Shown piece by piece: positions 36,139-44,833 of a DNA stretch of 64,000 nucleotides. Both the position numbers and the translations under genes were made by a program. The notes under the pieces were generated by a model, which ran no database searches, was not told the origin of the DNA, and saw only the letters and a list, made by a program, of their open reading frames with translations. Location of the stretch: NCBI GenBank assembly GCA_000342265.1, contig CP004348.1:1178001-1242000 (forward strand), written 5' to 3'. Origin of the DNA: a beta proteobacterium CB (GTDB taxonomy: Bacteria; Pseudomonadota; Gammaproteobacteria; Burkholderiales; Burkholderiaceae). Numbering within the stretch: the stretch's first letter is position 1; the number at the start of each line of letters is the position of its first letter.

Positions 36139-36966
36139 ATGTCTACCCAAACCCGCATTGTTTTTATCGTGTCTGATGGCACCGGTATTACCGCCGAGAA
36201 CTTCAGCCAATCGATTTTGGCCCAATTTGAGGCCACTTTTAAGCACATTCGGGTGCCTTTTGTGGATAGCCCAGAAAAAGCTCATGACGCCGTTTCTAGC
36301 ATCAATCAGGCAGCCTCTAAATATGGGGTTCAGCCCATCGTTTTCACCACTTTGGTGAATCCCGAGCTCAACCAGATTGTCGGCAAGGCTAATGGCTTGA
36401 TTTTGGACATGTTCCAGACTTTTGTGGCGCCCTTGGAGCAAGCTCTGGGGGTCAAATCGACCCATGCCATGAACCGCTTGCACCATAACGCAGATACTGA
36501 GGCCTACAAAAACCGTATCGAGGCAATTAATTACTCTCTAGCTCATGATGATGGACAGTCAAATCGGAACCTTGCTGAAGCTGATGTCATTCTGGTTGGC
36601 ATATCTCGCGTAGGCAAGACACCAACTAGCCTATACCTGGCAATGCAATACGGTATGAAAGCAGCTAACTACCCTCTGATACCGGAAGACTTTGAACGTG
36701 GGCAGTTGCCAAAGGATTTAATTCCCTATCGCAATAAGATTTTTGGCTTGATGATTGATGCTGAACGTTTATCCGAGATTCGTAACGAGCGGCGCCCTGG
36801 TAGTAACTATGCCAAGTTAGAAAACTGCCGCTATGAAATTAATGAAGCCACCGCCATGATGAAAAAAGAATCTATCCCCTGGGTGGCTACCACCAGCAAA
36901 TCCATTGAAGAGATTGCTACAACTGTATTGCAATCTATCAAGTCGGATAAAACAATACTAGGTTAG
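36139..36966 (+). CDS. ppsR: Phosphoenolpyruvate synthase regulatory protein (PSRP, DUF299)
   Basis: 275 residues, beginning M-S-T-Q-T-R-I-V-F-I-V-S-D-G-T-G, with the P-loop G-I-S-R-V-G-K-T-P (from residue 154) and Y-P-L-I-P-E-D-F. It is an ADP-dependent kinase and Pi-dependent phosphatase that switches PEP synthase off and on. Divergent from ppsA, the standard arrangement. Followed by an inverted-repeat element. Confidence 0.94.
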   Translation: MSTQTRIVFIVSDGTGITAENFSQSILAQFEATFKHIRVPFVDSPEKAHDAVSSINQAASKYGVQPIVFTTLVNPELNQIVGKANGLILDMFQTFVAPLEQALGVKSTHAMNRLHHNADTEAYKNRIEAINYSLAHDDGQSNRNLAEADVILVGISRVGKTPTSLYLAMQYGMKAANYPLIPEDFERGQLPKDLIPYRNKIFGLMIDAERLSEIRNERRPGSNYAKLENCRYEINEATAMMKKESIPWVATTSKSIEEIATTVLQSIKSDKTILG

Positions 36967-36996
36967 AAAAGTATTCTTCAAGGTCTGCTTTCGACC

Positions 36997-37085
36997 TTGA
37001 TTTCAACCCGTCGATGCAACAGTTAGAGCAACACTCCTTGCGCTTACGCAGTTTGTAGTGTGTTGCATCGACGGGTTGAAATCAA
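36997..37085. mobile_element. 89-bp element with 25-bp perfect terminal inverted repeats (MITE-like, IS30-type ends)
   Basis: The left end starts TTGATTTCAACCCGTCGATG and the right end (37061-37085) is its exact reverse complement over 25 bases. GACC occurs directly on both sides (36993-36996 and 37086-37089), as a target duplication would. The end sequence with G-C-A-A-C-A-G-T-T-A resembles, from memory, IS30-family termini. There is no room for a transposase. It could also act as a terminator for the PSRP gene. Confidence 0.65.
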
Positions 37086-37109
37086 GACCCAAAGTAGACA
37101 TTGGCGGAG

Positions 37110-37511
37110 CTAACTCATATGTGCACAGCAAATATCGAGCCAGCCATTTAATCTAGCTTTTTCGTAGGGGTAATGGAATTTTTCTTTAAATTCAGAGCGT
37201 TTATGGCATTGCTTGGCGATTTCTGCGCACCGCTCCAGCGTCCAAATTACCGGCACAGCAGGCTTTCGCTTAAACCCGACAATATGAGTTGTACATTTAG
37301 TTAACCAGCCCCTATTAATTGCTTTTTGATAGCTAACTGGGCTCCCTCTCTCCCACTCATCTCTTGTCTGGTATTTCTCTGCTTCTTCTTTACATAGGGC
37401 TAGAGTCCAATAACTATCATCAGATAACATTTGGTTGGCACACCAGGTTCTGACTGGGAAATTACTTCTAAAGGATTTAATAAAACTGCTTTGGATATTT
37501 TCAGAACGCAT
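37110..37511 (-). CDS. Small protein with W-x-L-E-x-C...G-W-L repeats
   Basis: 133 residues containing at least two repeats of about 45 residues with the pattern W-T-L-x-x-C-x-E-x-A-x-K-(8)-E-W/F-(6-8)-Y-x-K-A-x-x-x-G-W-L-x-x-C-x-x-H: first about 35-80, second about 90-131, with a degenerate remnant at the N-terminus. Similar repeats are, from memory, found in phage and homing-endonuclease-associated proteins as likely DNA-binding modules. No nuclease motif is seen. It sits beside the MITE-like element and is oriented with the ttdB gene. Function unknown. Confidence 0.6.
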   Translation of the reverse strand: MRSENIQSSFIKSFRSNFPVRTWCANQMLSDDSYWTLALCKEEAEKYQTRDEWERGSPVSYQKAINRGWLTKCTTHIVGFKRKPAVPVIWTLERCAEIAKQCHKRSEFKEKFHYPYEKARLNGWLDICCAHMS

Positions 37512-37590
37512 GAATTTTTCCTAACAATCAAACCTTTTTAAGTAATGACGTGGGCCACAAAGTAAGCTCACGTCATTTCATTAAAAGCTA

Positions 37591-38199
37591 TTACTTAATA
37601 AAACGAATTTTCTCGTTAATCTTGCTCAGAATTGGGCCCTTCTTGGCATTGAAGACTTTCTTATTTTCTTCAATCAAGTTTTTACCCTTAGTATCAATTG
37701 AGATAATTAGTGGACCAAATTCTTTGACCCGGTTAACCCACAGCGTTTCCGGCATCCCCAAGTCTTTCCATTGAGCATCTTCAATTTTCTCAACCTTAGT
37801 TGCCGCTAATACCGCACAGCCTCCTGGGAAAATGGCGTGAACCGCCTTGTTCTCAACGCAACCTTCTTGCGTTTCGATACCCATACCACCCTTACCAACA
37901 ATCAACTTAACGCCTGTTTGTTTGATAAATTCTTTTTCAAACTTTTCCATACGCATGGATGTTGTTGGTCCAATAGAAACCATTTCGTATTCGCCATCTT
38001 CCTTTTGACGAACAATCGGGCCAGCATGAAAAATTGCTCCGCCCTTAAGATCAACTGGCAACTCACGTCCCAACTCGATTAAACGACGGTGAGCAACGTC
38101 ACGACAAGTCACCAAGGTTCCAGTGAGATAAACCACATCACCGATGTTTAATGCTTCTAAATCTTCGTCTTTGATTGGTGTTTGTAGAATTTTCTTCAC
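37591..38199 (-). CDS. ttdB: L(+)-tartrate dehydratase / class I fumarase beta subunit
   Basis: 202 residues, matching E. coli TtdB in length (201) and closely in sequence as recalled ([45 protein letters not shown]). It provides the C-terminal half of a class I iron-sulfur hydro-lyase. It overlaps the alpha-subunit gene by four bases. Tartrate rather than fumarate as substrate is suggested by resemblance to TtdAB and the neighbouring LysR and TctC genes; fumarate hydratase activity is the alternative. Confidence 0.82.
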   Translation of the reverse strand: MKKILQTPIKDEDLEALNIGDVVYLTGTLVTCRDVAHRRLIELGRELPVDLKGGAIFHAGPIVRQKEDGEYEMVSIGPTTSMRMEKFEKEFIKQTGVKLIVGKGGMGIETQEGCVENKAVHAIFPGGCAVLAATKVEKIEDAQWKDLGMPETLWVNRVKEFGPLIISIDTKGKNLIEENKKVFNAKKGPILSKINEKIRFIK

Positions 38200-39116
38200 A
38201 GCTTGAACCCTTCGTGGGAAATAACTTCGTAAGACATATCAGCATTGATCTTGATCTTGCCGCGGCGATGCGCCCAGCATCCAGTTGATACAGCCACACC
38301 AATTGTGGAAGGGTGACGTGCGGATGACTCAATGTTTACACCCATCACGCTATTTGCTCCTGTCAAACCCTGAGGACCCAATCCCAATTCATTTAGGCCA
38401 TCAGTAAGGAGCTCTTCCATCATCGCTGCATTTTCATTAGGATGACTTGAGGTCACTGGGCGAAGAATCGCCTTCTTAGATAAGCGGGCAGCAGTCTCAG
38501 CTGAAGTAGAAACACCAACACCAACCAATAACGGTGGGCAGGCATTTACACCGCGTGATGTGATGACATCAAATACAAACTCAGCGACACCTTCATAGCC
38601 TTGTCCTGGCATCAGTACCTTAGCAGCACCGGGCAATGTACAACCACCACCAGCCATATAAACGTCAACGATACAGTGATCAGCACCAGGAATAATTTCC
38701 CAGTCTAGCCATGGAATCTTTGACCCAGTATTGGTGCCAGTATTTTTTTCTTCAAAAGTTTCAACTGCGTTATGACGTAATGGACCTTCTTTGGTAGCGC
38801 CTTTAGTAGCATTAAGCAAAATATCTTCCAACTCGCCCAATAAAGGAAAGTTTGAACCCGCAGACAAGAAGTACTGAATGACTCCGGTATCTTGGCAACT
38901 TGGACGATCTAACTTATCTGCCAACTCTTGATTCTCGCGCATTGACTCAAAAACTTCTTTTGCCAAAAAGTTCACTTCCTTGCTTCGTAACTCACCTAAT
39001 TTGGTAGTTACATCTGTTGGCAAACGCTTGCCGATGTATGAAGTAAATTTAGAAAGGACATTAGTTAAGTCCGCTACCGCTACTTCTTTATCCACTACGG
39101 ATGATTGCTTATCCAC
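38196..39116 (-). CDS. ttdA: L(+)-tartrate dehydratase / class I fumarase alpha subunit
   Basis: 306 residues (E. coli TtdA 303). Three conserved cysteine contexts for the [4Fe-4S] cluster are present: [14 protein letters not shown] and N-A-C-P-P-L-L-V-G; the ending [10 protein letters not shown] is as in TtdA. It pairs with ttdB (four-base overlap). Tartrate dehydration gives oxaloacetate; fumarate hydration is the related reaction. Downstream of a TctC-type binding protein gene on the same strand. Confidence 0.85.
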   Translation of the reverse strand: MDKQSSVVDKEVAVADLTNVLSKFTSYIGKRLPTDVTTKLGELRSKEVNFLAKEVFESMRENQELADKLDRPSCQDTGVIQYFLSAGSNFPLLGELEDILLNATKGATKEGPLRHNAVETFEEKNTGTNTGSKIPWLDWEIIPGADHCIVDVYMAGGGCTLPGAAKVLMPGQGYEGVAEFVFDVITSRGVNACPPLLVGVGVSTSAETAARLSKKAILRPVTSSHPNENAAMMEELLTDGLNELGLGPQGLTGANSVMGVNIESSARHPSTIGVAVSTGCWAHRRGKIKINADMSYEVISHEGFKL

Positions 39117-39146
39117 GAGTAATTTCCTTTTTAAGTCGTCGGGTGA

Positions 39147-40118
39147 TTACTGAATTGAAATGTTTGCTGCCTTAGCAACCTCAGAGAACTTGGCAGTCTC
39201 ATCTGCGATTTGCTTTGCCATTTGCGCCTGAGTATTACCAACAGGCTCAGCACCAATATCAAACATTTGCTTTTGAAACTCTGCTGACTTAATAATCTTT
39301 ACAACCTCAGCATTTAACTTGGCTGTGACCTCTTTTGGTGTTGCTGCGGGAGCCAACAATCCAAACCAAGTGCCTATGTTTATTCCTGGAACGCCTGCCT
39401 CAGCCAATGTTGGTACGCCTGGCAAAGTTGATGAACGCTTGGCCGTTGTTACCGCCAATGGGCGAAGCTTGTTTTCGCGGATGAATGGGAGAACTGGTGT
39501 GATCGTGTCAAATGACATGGTCACTTGACCACCCAACAAGTCAGTCGTCAGAGGGGCACTACCCTTGTAGGGAACATGCAATAGCTTTGTACCGGTGATC
39601 ATTTGAAACTGGGTACCAATCATGTGCTGTGCTGTGCCATTGCCATTTGAACCATAAGAGAGATCATCTGGCTTGGCTTTTGCCGCAGCAATAACTTCCT
39701 TAACACTCTTGTATGGAGAGCTGGCACTCACAACCATAATGTTTGGCACTAAAGCGACCGTAGTAATCGGTGCAAAGTCTTTTTCAAAGCTATATGGCAA
39801 TGTTTTGTATACGCTAGGAGCTATCGTGTGGTGTACTGCACCCATAAACAAGGTATAGCCGTCAGGATTGGATTTAGCTACTAGTCCTGCACCTAATGTG
39901 GCTCCAGCGCCTGGCTTGTTCTCTACGATCACTGATTGACCAAGAACTGGTCCTAATTTTTGAGCAACTGCCCTTGCCAACACATCAGTGGTCCCGCCCG
40001 GTGGAAATGGCACAACAATGGTGATTGTTTTAGTTGGGTAACTTTGCGCGGATGCCGCGCCAACCATTCCGCACAACAAAATACTCGCCAGGCTATTTTT
40101 TGTTACTTTCTTTAACAT
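39147..40118 (-). CDS. Tripartite tricarboxylate transporter substrate-binding protein (Bug/TctC family)
   Basis: 323 residues from ATG 40118, which has GGAGGGG seven bases upstream. A signal peptide ends A-S-A-Q-S, followed by the Bug signature P-T-K-T-I-T-I-V-V-P-F-P-P-G-G-T-T-D and K-P-G-A-G at about 80. These periplasmic proteins bind carboxylates for TctAB permeases, but no TctA/B gene is nearby, so it probably uses a permease elsewhere. Located 30 bp upstream of ttdA in the same operon, so tartrate or a related acid is the likely ligand. Divergent from a LysR gene. Confidence 0.9.
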   Translation of the reverse strand: MLKKVTKNSLASILLCGMVGAASAQSYPTKTITIVVPFPPGGTTDVLARAVAQKLGPVLGQSVIVENKPGAGATLGAGLVAKSNPDGYTLFMGAVHHTIAPSVYKTLPYSFEKDFAPITTVALVPNIMVVSASSPYKSVKEVIAAAKAKPDDLSYGSNGNGTAQHMIGTQFQMITGTKLLHVPYKGSAPLTTDLLGGQVTMSFDTITPVLPFIRENKLRPLAVTTAKRSSTLPGVPTLAEAGVPGINIGTWFGLLAPAATPKEVTAKLNAEVVKIIKSAEFQKQMFDIGAEPVGNTQAQMAKQIADETAKFSEVAKAANISIQ

Positions 40119-40211
40119 TTTGTCCCCTCCAATAATTGACTCCATCAGCCCATTAGAGGCTTGGAATATTGGCACTATAAATTTGAAGGGTATTAAAAAA
40201 TCATGTATAAA

Positions 40212-40228
40212 GTTAAACCATAGTTAAC
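40212..40228. promoter_or_regulatory. Candidate LysR operator between tctC-like and lysR genes
   Basis: GTTAA-ACCATAG-TTAAC is a 17-bp palindrome with the T-N11-A layout of LysR-type binding sites, 20 bp before the regulator start and in the divergent promoter region. Its role is inferred from position and shape. Confidence 0.5.
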
Positions 40229-40247
40229 TTTTACTTAACAATCGAAA

Positions 40248-41165
40248 ATGGCTAAAAGTATTAATCCTGCTGATTTAGGATTCTTTTCTACACTCATCAG
40301 CTCAGGAAGCCTCGGAGCTGCTGCACGTGAGCTTGGGGTGACAACTGCGGCAGTAAGTAAACATTTAGCGCAAATGGAATCTCGCCTAGGATTGGTGCTC
40401 GTAAATAGAACCACGCGAAGAATGAGTCTTACCCATGAGGGCGAAATCTATCTAGACCATGCCAGAAGAATTTTGGGTGAAATTGATGATCTTGAGCATA
40501 TGCTGTGGGGCTCAACAAAAGCTCCACAAGGCTTACTTAGAGTCAATGCGACACTCGGATTTGGACGCAGTCATATCGCGCCTTTAATAGCTGAATATGT
40601 AAAACAATTTCCACAAGTAGATATTCAATTACAGCTATCCGTAAACCCTCCCCCGATTACCGATGATGCCTATGATGTTTGTTTTCGATTTGGTCACCCA
40701 CCTGACTCTAGATCAATTGCCAGACTGATAGCCCCCAACAAAAGAATACTTGTAGCCTCTCCCGCCTACATTAAGGAATATGGCGAACCAAAGTCACCCA
40801 GTGAATTAATTAAACACAACTGTATTGGCATACGCCAAGGTGATGAGGGTTATGGACTGTGGCGCTTCTCGAGCGGTAAAGGTAAGTCAAAAAATGAATT
40901 TACCGATAGCGCAAAAGTTCGCGGTAACTTAACAACAAATGATGGTGGCATTGCCGTGAACTGGGCACTAGATGCCCGAGGCATTGTTTTGAGGGCTGAA
41001 TGGGATGTCACACAACACCTTAAGTCTGGCAGATTAATACAGGTAATGAAAAACTTTGAAACACCAGATGCTGATATCTATGCTGTCTATGCTGAACGCC
41101 ATAAAACATCTGTGAGGGTGAAAACATTAATTGACTTCGCTATTGAGTTATTTGGAGCCAGGTAG
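40248..41165 (+). CDS. LysR-family transcriptional regulator
   Basis: 305 residues with an N-terminal winged helix-turn-helix (A-A-R-E-L-G-V-T-T-A-A-V-S-K-H-L-A-Q-M-E) and a periplasmic-binding-type effector domain (typical G-x-I-R/R-x-G motifs such as C-I-G-I-R-Q-G). It is divergent from the TctC-ttdAB operon, the usual layout for a regulator of the adjacent operon, and a 17-bp palindrome lies just upstream. A TtdR-like role in tartrate use is inference. Confidence 0.88.
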   Translation: MAKSINPADLGFFSTLISSGSLGAAARELGVTTAAVSKHLAQMESRLGLVLVNRTTRRMSLTHEGEIYLDHARRILGEIDDLEHMLWGSTKAPQGLLRVNATLGFGRSHIAPLIAEYVKQFPQVDIQLQLSVNPPPITDDAYDVCFRFGHPPDSRSIARLIAPNKRILVASPAYIKEYGEPKSPSELIKHNCIGIRQGDEGYGLWRFSSGKGKSKNEFTDSAKVRGNLTTNDGGIAVNWALDARGIVLRAEWDVTQHLKSGRLIQVMKNFETPDADIYAVYAERHKTSVRVKTLIDFAIELFGAR

Positions 41166-41183
41166 CTTTTATTGATAGTCCGT

Positions 41184-41199
41184 TATTGGCCGAAAGCAG
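41184..41199 (+). repeat. Dispersed repeat copy 1 (TATTGGCCGAAAGCAG)
   Basis: Identical 16-bp sequence occurs at 46207-46222, each between genes. In this copy the flanking stem is imperfect (CCGTT versus AGCAG). It lies in the 168-bp gap between the LysR and DUF202 genes, which holds no other recognised feature. Confidence 0.6.
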
Positions 41200-41333
41200 C
41201 CAACAAGGATATAGAGCGACGGATACCCGATCCGATGAACAGTGAAGGCCCGAAATCGACCCATAAGGGGCTCTTGGAAAAGTCTTTTGTACTTGACTGC
41301 CCCAGAAAGTACTGGCATCTAAGCTTAATATAT

Positions 41334-41711
41334 TTAAATTAAAAACCCGGATAGAAGCCAAAGCATCATCAAAAGACCACCAAAGAAAATCACATAACCA
41401 ACTAATGGGGACATACACAAAAAGTAGCCAGGCGGAGTTTCTGCGTTAGATAGACTTTTTATAAATCTTTTATGCTGTATTGCAGATAACAATGAGAGGA
41501 TTGTCCCAAGCAAGATCAATGACATTCCAACAAAGGCTGAAATAGCAGAATGCATTGGATTAATTTGGTTTGTTAAATTAAAGAATCTTACAAACAAACC
41601 AAATCTTTCCACTACAAAGCCCAGTGCAATGAATGCTAGGGCAGATCGCTGCCACGCCAATAAAGTTCTTTCAGCAGCAAAATATACCCTAGGATCATCC
41701 AAATAAGACAT
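41334..41711 (-). CDS. DUF202 family membrane protein
   Basis: 125 residues from ATG 41711 (GGAAGA upstream). It matches DUF202 (YidH-like): D-P-R-V-Y-F-A-A-E-R-T-L-L-A-W-Q-R-S-A-L-A at the N-terminus and three hydrophobic segments. An inner-membrane protein of unknown function. No clear operon partner; convergent with the LysR gene. Confidence 0.88.
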   Translation of the reverse strand: MSYLDDPRVYFAAERTLLAWQRSALAFIALGFVVERFGLFVRFFNLTNQINPMHSAISAFVGMSLILLGTILSLLSAIQHKRFIKSLSNAETPPGYFLCMSPLVGYVIFFGGLLMMLWLLSGFLI

Positions 41712-41767
41712 TTTTCTTCCCAATAATCAGAGAATTAAACCTGCAAATCTACAGCCAAATCAAGCTT

Positions 41768-42730
41768 TTAATCGGGCTTGATATTTCTTTGTGCGACTAA
41801 GGTTTTCCATTTTTGAATATCGTCACGAATAAATTTTGCAAACTGGTCTGAAGTTCCTCCAACAGTTTCCATACCCATATCAGCAAAGCGCTGCCTTACC
41901 TCAGGCTGGGACAAAATTTCATTAACATCCTTATTCAGGCGATCTACTATTTTTACCGGTAGCTTAGCTGGGCCAACTAGGCCAAACCATGTATACACCT
42001 CTGTGTTTTTATAACCCAACTCACCCAAAGACGGTACATCAGGCAAAAGGCTTGAGCGTGTGGAGCCAAATACTGCTAACACACGTATCTTTCCACTCTT
42101 CACATGAGGCAATGGAGAAATTATTGGATGAATTCCAGCATCAACCCTCTCCCCTAACAAATCAGTCACTGCAGGGGCGTCCCCTTTATAAGGAATGTGG
42201 TTTAAATTAGATTTAGCAAGGTTGTTAAACAACTCCAAAGCAAGATGAGGCGCTGTTCCATTTCCAGGGCTTGAAATATTTAAACCAGTAGGCTGCTTTG
42301 CAGATGCAGCCAATAGCTCGGCAACGGTTTTAATTGGTGAGTTCGCTGGCACCATCAAAAATAAAGGAGCCCTAACTACTTGCACAACTGGCGTGAAGTC
42401 TTTTAAGGTGTCGTAAGGAAGCTGTCCATACAGCGCTGGATTGGTTGTATGAGGTGCAGCAACCATTACAAAGTTATAGCCATCCGGCTCAGCTCTAGCA
42501 ATTATTTCTGATGCTATCCGAATATTTGCCCCTGGCTTATTTTCAACAATAATTGTCTGTTGGAGTTTTGGTGATAATTTTTCTGCGATTACTCTAGTAG
42601 CTATATCGTTAGAGCCACCGGGTGCAAATGGAGAAATAAATTTTATTGATCTATTGGGCCACTCTTGCGCATTGGCAACTCCAGATACAACAGCGATTGC
42701 GCACATCAAAAACATTAATATTTTTTTCAT
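41768..42730 (-). CDS. Tripartite tricarboxylate transporter substrate-binding protein (Bug/TctC family)
   Basis: 320 residues with a signal peptide ending V-A-N-A-Q-E, then W-P-N-R-S-I-K-F-I-S-P-F-A-P-G-G-S-N-D, the Bug signature, and K-P-G-A-N. Second TctC-type gene in 4 kb, distinct in sequence from the first. It lies 17 bp after the acyl-CoA dehydrogenase gene on the same strand, so it may capture the acid that this dehydrogenase and the CoA transferase then metabolise. No permease nearby. Confidence 0.88.
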   Translation of the reverse strand: MKKILMFLMCAIAVVSGVANAQEWPNRSIKFISPFAPGGSNDIATRVIAEKLSPKLQQTIIVENKPGANIRIASEIIARAEPDGYNFVMVAAPHTTNPALYGQLPYDTLKDFTPVVQVVRAPLFLMVPANSPIKTVAELLAASAKQPTGLNISSPGNGTAPHLALELFNNLAKSNLNHIPYKGDAPAVTDLLGERVDAGIHPIISPLPHVKSGKIRVLAVFGSTRSSLLPDVPSLGELGYKNTEVYTWFGLVGPAKLPVKIVDRLNKDVNEILSQPEVRQRFADMGMETVGGTSDQFAKFIRDDIQKWKTLVAQRNIKPD

Positions 42731-42747
42731 ATAACCTCTTTTATTGA

Positions 42748-43899
42748 TTATTTTAAAATTCGCTTAGCAATATTCAGTAAGTGAATTTGGCTAGTCCCCT
42801 CATACAACCTAAATAAACGCACATCTCTATACAGCATTTCTATTGGGCCACCTGTATCCGCACAATATCCAGCACCCCCAAAAATTTGTACTACGCGATC
42901 TGCCACCCTTCCGCACATTTCAGAGGCATAGTATTTGCAAATAGATGCTTGAGTGGCAATATCCTCGCCTCGATCTCTCGCCCTAGCAGTCTCCAGAACT
43001 AAACTTTTCGCAGCCTCTATCTCAACCTTACTTTCCGCCAACATAGCCTGGATCAGTTGAAATTCAGCGATAGGTTTTCCAAATTGCTCACGCTTTTTAA
43101 CATGGGCAAGTGCTTCATCAAGCAGGCGTATTGCCGGGCCAATACACAAGGCAGCCAAATTGATTCGTTGCTTATTAAGAGCCTTCATGGCAGTCGTAAA
43201 TCCGAGGCCCAACTCTCCGCCTAGAACATCAGAACCCGTGGCACGTACATCTTTTAAAAATACTTCAGATACTGGGGAGCCAGCTTGCCCCATTTTTTTG
43301 TGCTCTGGGCCAGTGCTAATCCCGGGAGTATCTTTGGAAATTAAAAATGCACTAATTCCCTTGTAGGACCGATCATTTAAGTCTGTTCTAGCAAAGACGG
43401 TAAAAAGATCTGCAATTGGGGCATTCGTTATGTAGCGCTTTGTGCCATTAATAAGAAACTCTCCATCCCCATCCAACAGGGCCGTTGACTTTAATGCAGT
43501 AGCATCTGAACCTGCCTCTGGCTCTGTCAACGCAAGGCATCCCGTTATCTCCCCCGATGCCAGCTTAGGTAGCCACTTTTCTTTTTGAGCTTGCGTACCA
43601 TCTTGTACAAGCCCCTCAGAGCCAATACCTGTATTTGTTCCAGCCCTTGCTCGAAATGTAGTTGCCGCCTGAGATATTTCCATATTGGCAAGTGCCAACT
43701 CTTCGGTAGTGAGCCCGCTACCACCAAACTCCTGAGGGATACTCCAGCCAAAGTAGCCGTTAGTGCGCATCAACTCAACAATAGATTCAGGAATTTGATT
43801 GGCCTCCACCACAGCAGCCTCTGCTGGAATCGCTATATCCTTAACAAATTCACGGATACCCCTCAGTCGCTTCAGATTTAACTCGTCATTGGTTATCAC
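42748..43899 (-). CDS. Acyl-CoA dehydrogenase
   Basis: 383 residues with the standard features: C-L-A-L-T-E-P-E-A-G-S-D-A flavin motif near 125-140, N-G-x-K-R-Y-I-T-N, and the C-terminal G-G-A-G-Y and R-L-Y-E-G-T-S-Q-I-H, the latter containing the family C-terminal signature. An FAD enzyme oxidising acyl-CoA with ETF. Five bases after the IclR stop, same operon. Together with the divergent CaiB-type transferase it suggests CoA-linked catabolism of a dicarboxylic or branched acid; substrate unknown. Confidence 0.92.
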   Translation of the reverse strand: MITNDELNLKRLRGIREFVKDIAIPAEAAVVEANQIPESIVELMRTNGYFGWSIPQEFGGSGLTTEELALANMEISQAATTFRARAGTNTGIGSEGLVQDGTQAQKEKWLPKLASGEITGCLALTEPEAGSDATALKSTALLDGDGEFLINGTKRYITNAPIADLFTVFARTDLNDRSYKGISAFLISKDTPGISTGPEHKKMGQAGSPVSEVFLKDVRATGSDVLGGELGLGFTTAMKALNKQRINLAALCIGPAIRLLDEALAHVKKREQFGKPIAEFQLIQAMLAESKVEIEAAKSLVLETARARDRGEDIATQASICKYYASEMCGRVADRVVQIFGGAGYCADTGGPIEMLYRDVRLFRLYEGTSQIHLLNIAKRILK

Positions 43900-43903
43900 T
43901 TGA

Positions 43904-44686
43904 TCATCCTCTATTTAGATAGGCAGTACCGCCATCTCGCTCAATATTTCGTTTTGCTTCCAGTAAGAATGGCAGCACCTTTTTACTAATCTCTAATTGA
44001 GTTGGCCTTGATCCACTCATCGTGCAATTTAATGCAACAAGGGGATCATCATTGCTGCCTACCCTTAGCGGCACAGCCACTGCATAAACATCAGACTCCC
44101 AATCTCCGCGACTTAAGCAATAGCCATTTTTTTCATAAAACTCTTGATCCCGATGAAATATCTGAATGTCACGGCGGTGCTGGGTTGGATTTGCGACTTT
44201 TAATCGATTCAGGATAGATTTTTGCTCTAGATCACCTGATGCAAAAATTAAGGCACGACCAATCGAAGTGGTGAGCAATGGCCTACTACTTCCAATATCA
44301 GGCTTTAAAAAATTTCCACGATCTAGACGCAGTGCATCAACATAAATGACTTCAAGTCGTCCCAACATCCCCAAATTTACGGTCCACCTTGTTTTGGTAG
44401 CCAATTTTTCCATATGCGGCCTTGCAAGATGTCGAATATCCATTCCCGCTAACATTGGATATCCCAACATGAGGACACCGGGGGCAAGTCTGTATTTTTG
44501 TAAGCGCTCCACCCTGGCCAAATAACCCAACTTTTCAAGGGTATAAGTCAAGCGAGAAACCGTTGCTTTAGGCAGGGAAGTCTTTTCACATAGCTCACGA
44601 TTACCCAGCAATTGATCGGTTGGGGTAAATGCACGCAACACATCTAACCCCCTGCTAAGGTTAATAGCAAATTGGCGATCAATCAT
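43904..44686 (-). CDS. IclR-family transcriptional regulator
   Basis: About 260 residues. An N-terminal winged helix (S-L-P-K-A-T-V-S-R-L-T-Y-T-L-E-K-L-G-Y) and a C-terminal GAF-like effector domain (G-R-A-L-I-F, Y-C-L-S-R-G-D-W) define the IclR type. ATG 44686 is used; TTG 44698 is an alternative, and neither has a good ribosome site. Divergent from the CoA transferase gene and upstream of the acyl-CoA dehydrogenase; a good palindrome sits in the divergent region. Confidence 0.88.
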   Translation of the reverse strand: MIDRQFAINLSRGLDVLRAFTPTDQLLGNRELCEKTSLPKATVSRLTYTLEKLGYLARVERLQKYRLAPGVLMLGYPMLAGMDIRHLARPHMEKLATKTRWTVNLGMLGRLEVIYVDALRLDRGNFLKPDIGSSRPLLTTSIGRALIFASGDLEQKSILNRLKVANPTQHRRDIQIFHRDQEFYEKNGYCLSRGDWESDVYAVAVPLRVGSNDDPLVALNCTMSGSRPTQLEISKKVLPFLLEAKRNIERDGGTAYLNRG

Positions 44687-44757
44687 GATTAGAGACAAAT
44701 TTCAACATAATCAGATCCTCTTACTTTCTAATTGAATACACAATCTATTCCAGCCAC

Positions 44758-44776
44758 TGTTTCGCTCTGCGAAACA
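44758..44776. promoter_or_regulatory. Palindrome, probable IclR operator
   Basis: TGTTTCGC-TCT-GCGAAACA is a perfect 8-bp inverted repeat with three-base spacer located between the IclR gene and the divergent CoA transferase gene. IclR-family proteins bind similar T-T-C-G/C-G-A-A dyads. Confidence 0.6.
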
Positions 44777-44833
44777 TTAACCCAAACAATATCAAATTTG
44801 ATTCAATAGGGTTTTAGCTCACAAATTAGACAA

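Noticed and set aside
44739-44750. ACACAATCTATT shared with the intergenic region near 46089
   Set aside because: Twelve bases only, different flanks; chance match is likely.
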